Shown here: in pieces, positions 43,749 through 48,994 of the stretch
Numbering within the stretch: position 1 is the first letter of the stretch
Layout: each line of letters starts with the position of its first letter
NCBI GenBank assembly: GCA_937910385.1
Contig: CALEPT010000235.1
Coordinates: 1 to 48,994 of the forward strand
Reading direction: 5' to 3'
Source: an uncultured Ruminococcus sp.
GTDB taxonomy: Bacteria > Bacillota > Clostridia > Oscillospirales > Ruminococcaceae
DNA: 48,994 nt
Notes under the pieces: model-generated
The model's input: the letters and a program-made list of their open reading frames with translations, nothing else
Told to the model about the DNA's origin: nothing
The model's database searches: none
Program-made: the position numbers and the translations under genes

Positions 43749-44651
43749 TCATTCGGAGTCCTCTGCGCCGCTGCTTCGCGTTTCAAGCACTACCGCTGCC
43801 TGGATCTCCTTATAATATCTTGTATAGTCCACTGCGTCTTCGATGTTGTTGAGCAATGCCAGTCTGTAAAGCTCCTCGCCTTTTTTTATGTGGTGGAGCA
43901 GCGTATGGGCGATAGCAGCTCCACCGAGAGCCTCGGCGTAGGATTCCCGCCGTTCTATAGCCTCATCAAACCATTTCAGCGCATTTTCTCCGTCATTGAG
44001 TCTAAGATATATCATGCCTATCTCGTAACGTGCACGGCGGCTGTATTTTTTGCCGCTGTCCATCAACTCGGTCAGTATTGCTGCGGCTCTTTCTGTTTCG
44101 CCGTTTGCCGCACAGCAGCGTGCCGTGAATATAGGCAGCTCTGCTATCGCAAAGCCGTGCTCCTTTGCCTTTTCGTAGCACATGACCGCATTCGGAAAGC
44201 AGTTCATAATGTGATAACAGCGGCCCCTGTAAAACGAAAGGATACCGCGTTCTGATTCGTCCATAGCAAGCTGAGGATCGTCAAGATCGGTAAAAATTTC
44301 GAGGGCGCTGCGGAATTCTCCCCTGTGATAGATTTCAACGCCCTTGCGGAAAGTCCTTGATTTTTTGCTGAATCCGGCAAAATCATCTCCTATCAGCATA
44401 TTGTCGTATTTATGCACGGGTCTGCGCTTGAATATTATCATAAAAGCGCAGCAGATCCCTATCGAGACTGCCTGAAATATCAGCATGAATATCACGGAAT
44501 CGAGAAATGTGAATTCATCCTCTCCGCTGCCGAAAACGATATACAGCAGTGCGATGATGTAAAACCACACTACGCCTAAGACCGTACCGGCTACTATGCC
44601 GCTAAAAAAATCCCTTATGAATCTATGCCAGAGGGCGAGCAATTTTTTCAT
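43749..44651 (-). CDS. Membrane-anchored tetratricopeptide-repeat protein
   Basis: A 300-residue protein with two membrane helices (about 16-40 and 52-72) followed by a cytoplasmic TPR-like solenoid (about 95-280). Repeats include GVEIYHRGEFRSALEIFTDL, FPNAVMCYEKAKEHGF, ARYEIGMIYLRLNDGENALKWF and AIAHTLLHHIKKGEELYRLA. It probably serves as a membrane-tethered scaffold; the partner is unknown. It starts behind AAAGG at 44651, ends 14 nt before dnaX, and sits directly after the SRP RNA gene, so it likely shares a transcript with dnaX. Confidence 0.8.
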   Translation of the reverse strand: MKKLLALWHRFIRDFFSGIVAGTVLGVVWFYIIALLYIVFGSGEDEFTFLDSVIFMLIFQAVSIGICCAFMIIFKRRPVHKYDNMLIGDDFAGFSKKSRTFRKGVEIYHRGEFRSALEIFTDLDDPQLAMDESERGILSFYRGRCYHIMNCFPNAVMCYEKAKEHGFAIAELPIFTARCCAANGETERAAAILTELMDSGKKYSRRARYEIGMIYLRLNDGENALKWFDEAIERRESYAEALGGAAIAHTLLHHIKKGEELYRLALLNNIEDAVDYTRYYKEIQAAVVLETRSSGAEDSE

Positions 44652-44698
44652 AATTTCAACCTTTCGCAGTATGAACAGGTTAATAAGGACTCTATTAA

Positions 44699-44832
44699 AA
44701 ATTCCGGAGCATAGATGTGCAGGCTTGCTGCGGCACACAAAACGATCCGCTTAATGCTGCTCGGTCTCCCGCCTGACATGGTTCACGGGGTCTTGTTGCA
44801 CAGGGCCCGCACATCTATATTCCGGAATTTCC
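44699..44832 (-). ncRNA. ffs: Signal recognition particle RNA (small bacterial type)
   Basis: The transcript folds into a long rod closed by a 22-bp near-perfect stem (44699-44720 with 44809-44830). The minus strand carries the diagnostic domain IV: GTCAGG (44772-44777), a three-bp CGG/CCG stem with GAGA tetraloop (44765-44768), then AGCAGC (44756-44761) and ATTAAGCGG. This core binds Ffh. The 3' end runs into TTTTTAAT. No Alu-type UGUAA motif is visible, so it seems to be the short form. SRP RNA close to dnaX is a known Firmicute arrangement. Confidence 0.92.
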
Positions 44833-44891
44833 TTGAAAATTCACAGGGCAAATTCTTTTGCCCCTTGCGAGCAGTATTGTGCTCCTTTAGT

Positions 44892-44920
44892 ATGATATCA
44901 CAAATTCTTCGCTTTGTCAA
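44892..44920 (-). promoter_or_regulatory. Promoter of the SRP RNA
   Basis: Minus-strand TTGACA, 17-nt spacer, TATCAT. Between it and the SRP rod are two short hairpins (GAGCA/TGCTC and GGGCAAA/TTTGCCC), possibly a processed 5' leader. The 368-nt gap 44652-45019 is thus fully explained by this promoter, the RNA and the palindrome next to the ATPase gene. Confidence 0.8.
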
Positions 44921-44953
44921 GCACTAAATCAGGTTTTATAGTCGAACCGTGTA

Positions 44954-45013
44954 TGGGCGCCATTGCAGCGCCCGCGGAACGCCGTGAACGGCGTTCCCTG
45001 CATCTGCGCCCTA
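44954..45013. repeat. GC-rich palindromic element at the end of the P-type ATPase gene
   Basis: GGGCGC/GCGCCC (44955-44973) is followed by GGAACGCC/GGCGTTCC (44977-44998), and an outer GGGCGC at 44955 can also pair with GCGCCC at 45007. It lies 7 nt after the ATPase stop and may act as its terminator, although no T-run follows on the minus strand. Part of it resembles the repeat at 24.7 kb. Confidence 0.55.
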
Positions 45014-45019
45014 AGCCCT

Positions 45020-47596
45020 CTATTTCACCGCTTCGCGTATCATGCGGCATATCTGGGTCACAGCAAACGGTATTACTGCAAGTCCGGCCACTTCGAGAAG
45101 ATTCTTCACAGTAAACGAATCGCTCACATTCATTATGCTGTGCACAGGTGTTATCATGAGCGCACATATAAGCAGCAGAGCTCCTGCACAGAATGCTCCC
45201 ACAGTGAACATATTCTTGGTGAAGCCGAGCCTTGCAAGCGAGTATTTGCCTCTGCTGTCGAAGCCCTCGAAAAGCCTTGCAAGGCAGAGAGTTCCGAAAG
45301 CCATTGTGCTCGCCATTGCCGCAGAGTCCGCACCACCCTTGCCTATCATGAAAGCGATCATTACGCACGCCGCTATTATTACACTATGGAAAAGGATATA
45401 CACTCCCGTTTCCTTATTGAGCACAGATTCCTTCGAGGAACGGGGCTTTTCGCTCATTACCCCGGGCTGCATAGGCTCCATACATAGTGCCAGTGCAGGA
45501 AGCGAATCCGTCAGAAGATTGATGAACAGCAGGTGTACCGGTGTGAACGGCAGCGGCAGATTGAGCAGAGTGGTCAGCAGAACGACGATTATTGCCGCAG
45601 CATTTCCGGCAAGCAGGAACTTTATCGCATTTTTGATGTTGCTGTAAATGCACCGTCCGTTCGCGACAGCCTTTACAATAGTCGCGAAATTGTCGTCGGC
45701 GAGTATCATTGAAGCGGCGTCCTTCGAGACCTCCGTACCGGTAATGCCCATCGCAACGCCAACGTCAGCCTTTTTCAGCGCAGGAGCGTCATTTACGCCG
45801 TCTCCGGTCATAGCTACGACCATGTCCTTTTTCTGCCAAAGATCAACTATTCTTATCTTGTGGACCGGCGAAACCCTCGCATATACCGATACTCTTTCAA
45901 GCTTCGCGGAGAGCTCCTCATCGGAGATATTGTCGAGCTCGCTTCCGTCGAGGGCAAGATCTCCGTCCTTATAAATACCTATTTCACGCGCTATAGCGAC
46001 CGCGGTAAGCTTATGATCGCCCGTTATCATCACGGGCTTTATTCCTGCGGAGATACATTCCGCAACGGCAGCCTTGCTCTCCTCACGCGGAGGATCTGTC
46101 ATAGCTGTAAGCCCAATATAGATGTAGTCCTCCTCGTCGCCGAGAGTTATCGGCCTGTCCGATCCGAGCATTTTCTTCGCGAACGCAAGGACTCTCATTC
46201 CGTTCTCCGAATACTTCAGGTTCGCAGCCTTTATGCCGTCAATGTCCTCATCGGTTATCGGACGAGTGCCCGATTCGGAAAGGACATATTTCAGCCTCGG
46301 AAGGAGTACGTCCACCGCGCCCTTTGTGAAAGCTGTACGCTCGCCGTTTATCATATGCACGGTAGTCATGAGCTTTCTGTCGCTGTCGAACGGGAGCTCG
46401 TCGATACGCAGATTCTCCTCCCTTATGCGCAGATATTCCTCGTTGCCGATATACTCGGAAAGAGCTGTCTCAGTCGGATCGCCGAGCCATGAATCATCGG
46501 ATTTGGCAGCGTCGTTGCAAAGAGCCATTGCCAGAATGAGCTCCTTTACAGCGTCCTCGCTCGGGAATGTCAAATCGCGGACAGTCATGCGATTCTGAGT
46601 AAGAGTTCCGGTCTTATCCGAGCAGATTATGGAAACGCAGCCAAGTCCCTCTACGGCTTTAAGATCCTTTATTATTGCCTTTTGCTTTGACATTTTCTGA
46701 GTACCTATCGCAAGCGATATCGTGATTATTGAGCTCAGCGCCTCAGGGATAGCGGCAACCGCAAGAGCTACTGCGAACATTAGCGAATCAACTATGGGCT
46801 TTCCGTTCACAAAATAGGTAAGCAGGAAAACGACAATACATATGCAGATTATAGCTATCGAGAGCACCTTGCTGAATTTATCGAGACTGACCTGAAGAGG
46901 AGTTTTCTTCTTCTTGGCATTCTGCATCAGCGAGGCTATCTTGCCTATCTCAGTGTCCATGCCTACGCCCGTGACCGCAACGACTCCCCTGCCGTTGGAG
47001 ATGTTCGAGCCCGAATATATCATGTTCAGTCTGTCGCCGAGCGCAAGCTCCTGAGCGTCTATGGTATCGGCGGACTTGTTCACATTCAGAGATTCACCTG
47101 TGAGCGCACTTTCATTTACCTGAAGCGAAGCCGCTTCGAGGAGACGTCCGTCCGCAGCCGCAACATTTCCCGCTTCTATGAGAAGGATATCGCCCACAAC
47201 TACTTCGGCAGCGGGTATCTCGGTCTGCGAGCCGTTTCTGATGACTCTCGCGTTCGGCGAGCTCATTGCCTTGAGGCTCGCAAGCGACTTCTGTGCCTTG
47301 ACGTGCTGAACAGTTCCCAGTATCGCATTCATGATGAGCACCACAAGTATAACTATAGTGCTGCCGATCTCGCCGCTTATCATCGAAATTATCGAAGCAA
47401 TTATCAGTATAGCTACCAGAAGGTCGGCAAACTGCTCAAGAAAGACCATTATTATGCTCTTCTGCTTTTCTTCAGAAATGGCGTTTTCACCGTATTTTTC
47501 GCGGCTCTTTACGACCTGCTCGTCGGTAAGACCGTTTGCAGCGTCCGTCCCGAGTTCCTTGATAACGCTCTGCGCGTCGCAATTGAAGTATTCCAT
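45020..47596 (-). CDS. P-type cation-transporting ATPase (calcium-ATPase type; likely Mn2+/Ca2+ exporter)
   Basis: An 858-residue class IIA-type P-type ATPase with about ten membrane segments. The actuator has LTGES (near 166), the phosphorylation site is D327 in CSDKTGTLTQN, and the hinge is MTGDGVNDAPALKKADVGVAM. Membrane helix 4 carries AAIPEALSS, with Ala where calcium pumps usually have Gly (PEGL); helix 6 carries NLLTDSLPALAL. The upstream yybP-ykoY riboswitch argues for Mn2+ as the signal and a likely cargo, as for other ATPases under this riboswitch; the exact ion is inference. GGAGGTAATC precedes the start. It is a single-gene transcript. Confidence 0.92.
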   Translation of the reverse strand: MEYFNCDAQSVIKELGTDAANGLTDEQVVKSREKYGENAISEEKQKSIIMVFLEQFADLLVAILIIASIISMISGEIGSTIVILVVLIMNAILGTVQHVKAQKSLASLKAMSSPNARVIRNGSQTEIPAAEVVVGDILLIEAGNVAAADGRLLEAASLQVNESALTGESLNVNKSADTIDAQELALGDRLNMIYSGSNISNGRGVVAVTGVGMDTEIGKIASLMQNAKKKKTPLQVSLDKFSKVLSIAIICICIVVFLLTYFVNGKPIVDSLMFAVALAVAAIPEALSSIITISLAIGTQKMSKQKAIIKDLKAVEGLGCVSIICSDKTGTLTQNRMTVRDLTFPSEDAVKELILAMALCNDAAKSDDSWLGDPTETALSEYIGNEEYLRIREENLRIDELPFDSDRKLMTTVHMINGERTAFTKGAVDVLLPRLKYVLSESGTRPITDEDIDGIKAANLKYSENGMRVLAFAKKMLGSDRPITLGDEEDYIYIGLTAMTDPPREESKAAVAECISAGIKPVMITGDHKLTAVAIAREIGIYKDGDLALDGSELDNISDEELSAKLERVSVYARVSPVHKIRIVDLWQKKDMVVAMTGDGVNDAPALKKADVGVAMGITGTEVSKDAASMILADDNFATIVKAVANGRCIYSNIKNAIKFLLAGNAAAIIVVLLTTLLNLPLPFTPVHLLFINLLTDSLPALALCMEPMQPGVMSEKPRSSKESVLNKETGVYILFHSVIIAACVMIAFMIGKGGADSAAMASTMAFGTLCLARLFEGFDSRGKYSLARLGFTKNMFTVGAFCAGALLLICALMITPVHSIMNVSDSFTVKNLLEVAGLAVIPFAVTQICRMIREAVK

Positions 47597-47623
47597 GATT
47601 ACCTCCGTTTAGATTAATGGCTG

Positions 47624-47670
47624 CAAAGAAAAAAGACCTTTATTGCAGCGGGATGTGCAATAAAAGTCTT
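47624..47670 (-). terminator. Riboswitch expression-platform terminator
   Basis: A 15-bp stem with one G-T pair (47633-47647 with 47656-47670) is followed on the minus strand by TTTTTTC. Its 5' arm contains the CTTTTAT segment used by riboswitch helix P1, so the two structures exclude each other. Confidence 0.88.
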
Positions 47671-47783
47671 GCTACAGCGTCAGAGACGACCTCCGACGCC
47701 TTGTCCGCCCGACGGCATATCTGCCGTGGTAATGGCGATGCGGACGCTCCACAGTATGCTGCGGAGAAGCTACTCCCTTTTAT
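47660..47783 (-). promoter_or_regulatory. yybP-ykoY (manganese) riboswitch
   Basis: The minus-strand leader begins ATAAAAGGGAGTAGC, matching the conserved GGGGAGUAGC loop of the class, and ends GCTGTAGCAAGAC, matching the 3' consensus. Several GC helices lie between (CTCCGCAGC region, GTCCGC/GCGGAC, ACGGCA/TGCCGT, GGCGTC.. and GACGC). Helix P1 pairs ATAAAAG (47777-47783) with CTTTTAT (47660-47666). Ligand-stabilised P1 would break the terminator, giving an ON switch at high Mn2+, in agreement with the known mechanism. Confidence 0.88.
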
Positions 47784-47792
47784 ACATTGTAT

Positions 47793-47821
47793 ATTTTACC
47801 ACCGAAAAGCGCCGATGTCAA
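47793..47821 (-). promoter_or_regulatory. Promoter of the riboswitch-controlled ATPase
   Basis: Minus-strand TTGACA, 17-nt spacer, TAAAAT, placing the transcript start just before the riboswitch. The 427-nt gap 47597-48023 holds this, the riboswitch and the divergent lipoprotein promoter. Confidence 0.75.
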
Positions 47822-47935
47822 GCGGTAGGGTTCTTTTTTTCGTAAAAATATCGTCATTTTACATGAAATAATATGTATAAAACCACAGTAAAATTTAAAA
47901 ACCATTTACACTTTTGCAACTTTTTTCATATTTTC

Positions 47936-47964
47936 TTGCATTATTCATAACCTTATGTTATAAT
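47936..47964 (+). promoter_or_regulatory. Predicted promoter of the downstream lipoprotein gene
   Basis: TTGCAT, 17-nt spacer, TATAAT on the plus strand, about 60 nt before the start. Confidence 0.7.
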
Positions 47965-48023
47965 GTTATCATTCAAGGCTAATGCAGTTTTCTGCTGAGC
48001 CTGATTTTTTAGGAGGATAATCT

Positions 48024-48692
48024 ATGAAAAAGCTTACTTCAATTTTAATGGTATGTACTATCGCTGTGGGAGCTTTCGCTTCCTGCGGTGACAACGACAG
48101 CAAGGAGAAAAAGTCCAAGGTCCCTGATATCTCGGGAAAGTGGGAAATGGACGACATGGGCAGCTACGATGTTGACGGCGGAGGCCTCATCTTCACCGAG
48201 GACGGCAAGGGCTCTATGTATGTTGATGTTTCTTCCCTTCTCTACATGGAAGAAGACGGTCTGAACATCGGCGGCATGGTTCTCGAAAAGGAATACATCA
48301 CCTATGACGGTCTCAATTTCAGCGTCAACATGAACGACATGGATATGCTCACAATGAAAAAGACCGAGCAGACCGATGCCGACGTTTACGACGGACAGTA
48401 CGATCTCGTAAGCGGTCTGCTCACCGATTCCCTTATGGAAAGTCTCACCGAAAACCTCAGCAAGGATAAGGCAGATATTGACCTTGACCTCATTCTCGAA
48501 GGGCAGACTTCAACAGTCATTCTCAATAATGTGCTCACTTATACTATCGACAGCAAAAACATAACCCTTGACGGATATGCCGAGCTTGTAGGCGAGGAAT
48601 CCACTGACAATTCATTTGAGTATACACTCGACGGTGATACTCTTACGATCAAAAACGACGATGAAACTCTTGAGCTCCACAAGGCAGAATAA
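48024..48692 (+). CDS. Small secreted lipoprotein, function unknown
   Basis: A 222-residue lipoprotein: signal peptide with a cysteine near residue 21 (GAFASCGD), short charged tether, then a beta-rich domain. ISGKWEMDDMG near its start and YTLDGDTLTIKNDDETLEL at its end have the shape of lipocalin-like or DUF5640-type lipoproteins common in Ruminococcaceae, although I cannot assign a family firmly. It is very acidic. AGGAGG precedes the start; a terminator follows closely, so it is monocistronic. Confidence 0.82.
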   Translation: MKKLTSILMVCTIAVGAFASCGDNDSKEKKSKVPDISGKWEMDDMGSYDVDGGGLIFTEDGKGSMYVDVSSLLYMEEDGLNIGGMVLEKEYITYDGLNFSVNMNDMDMLTMKKTEQTDADVYDGQYDLVSGLLTDSLMESLTENLSKDKADIDLDLILEGQTSTVILNNVLTYTIDSKNITLDGYAELVGEESTDNSFEYTLDGDTLTIKNDDETLELHKAE

Positions 48693-48697
48693 GATGG

Positions 48698-48723
48698 AAG
48701 GCGGTCAATGACCGCCTTTTTTT
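48698..48723 (+). terminator. Intrinsic terminator of the lipoprotein gene
   Basis: AAGGCGGT / ACCGCCTT with a 5-nt loop followed by a run of Ts, 6 nt after the stop codon. Confidence 0.92.
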
Positions 48724-48774
48724 GACTGTGTTTACCATTACGGCTCTGCCCATACGATGCCTGAAATATGAACC

Positions 48775-48940
48775 TAATACTATTCCCCTAAACTCCAAAA
48801 GATATTGGAGTTTAGGGATACGCCCGCTGTGCGGGCTGCAATCGGCTATGCCGATTGCCGTCTCATACAATCCTCTGCGCCGCCTGCGGCGGCTAAATTC
48901 GGATAGATTTTATCTATCCGAATTTAGAGGATTAGTATAA
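48775..48940. repeat. 166-bp MITE-like element with imperfect terminal inverted repeats
   Basis: The left end TAATACTATTCCCCTAAAC and the reverse complement of the right end, TTATACTAATCCTCTAAAT, match at most positions. Inside are CCCTAAACTCC/GGAGTTTAGGG (48786-48817), GCCCGC/GCGGGC (48822-48836) and GCAATCGGC/GCCGATTGC (48838-48858). A branched part follows, in which ATACAATCCTCT (48865) pairs with AGAGGATT.GTAT (48926-48938) around two hairpins (48879-48893 and 48894-48926). No transposase is present. The rest of 48724-48994 shows no gene. Confidence 0.7.
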
Positions 48941-48994
48941 CCTGAATCCGTAAGGTCGGTCAAATTTAAGGGCAACAAAAAAGAGAACAATTCG

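Noticed and set aside
44831..44885. Alu domain of a large-type SRP RNA
   Set aside because: Two small hairpins are present upstream of the rod, but the UGUAA-type U-turn motif is not visible, so the short form is preferred.
48722..48940. 72-codon open frame at the end of the window
   Set aside because: It covers the palindromic element and its translation is dictated by hairpin sequence; no ribosome site.

Overview
This 49 kb window is ordinary chromosomal DNA from a low-to-moderate GC Firmicute. It most likely comes from a cellulosome-bearing Ruminococcus (R. albus-like). Four secreted proteins end in Ruminococcus-type dockerins (YGDAN...MADAVLILQS...NPDKYG...DALxIQ) behind Thr-rich linkers, and the housekeeping gene orders (rimP-nusA-ylxR-ylxQ-infB-rbfA-nrnA-truB-ribF; dnaX-ybaB-recR) are typical of Clostridia. 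No phage, transposase, CRISPR, tRNA or rRNA gene was recognised.

Layout. 0.1-2.1 kb: ABC-F ATPase (-). 2.2-8.5 kb: a large dockerin-bearing rhamnogalacturonan lyase (-), divergent from a LacI-sensor / degenerate-GGDEF / AraC regulator (+). 8.5-11.2 kb: sporulation-type genes yqfD-yqfC (-) divergent from ylbJ (+), with a perfect 12-bp inverted repeat between them. 11.2-16.7 kb: a cellulosomal operon, GH5 - BspA-like LRR-dockerin protein - GH5. 16.7-16.94 kb: a dense array of hairpins. 16.9-19.4 kb: a membrane-anchored Ig-like protein (-) divergent from an orphan solute-binding lipoprotein (+). 19.3-19.44 kb: a 125-nt rod-like RNA/terminator. 19.5-28.4 kb: the nusA-infB operon, with an unrecognised very acidic protein between infB and rbfA. 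28.5-33.8 kb: a five-gene Gld-like ABC export operon. 33.8-35.7 kb: a lipoprotein and a Thr-rich surface protein (-). 35.8-44.9 kb: a minus-strand DNA metabolism/translation block (SRP RNA, TPR protein, dnaX, ybaB, recR, PHP phosphatase, pth, mfd). 45.0-47.8 kb: a P-type cation ATPase behind a yybP-ykoY (manganese) riboswitch with a visible terminator switch. 48.0-48.7 kb: a lipoprotein. 48.77-48.94 kb: a second structured palindromic element.

How parts fit together. The secreted enzymes (pectin backbone lyase, two paralogous GH5 glucanases, LRR protein) should dock onto cohesins encoded elsewhere; the three-domain regulator is the natural local candidate to control at least the lyase. The most unusual non-coding signal is a pair of intergenic elements (16.81-16.90 kb and 48.78-48.94 kb). 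Their ends share a TATACT..CCTCT-like terminal sequence and they fold into compact multi-way junctions, as expected of a family of miniature inverted-repeat elements. All functional statements come from reading motifs by eye; no database search or folding program was run.
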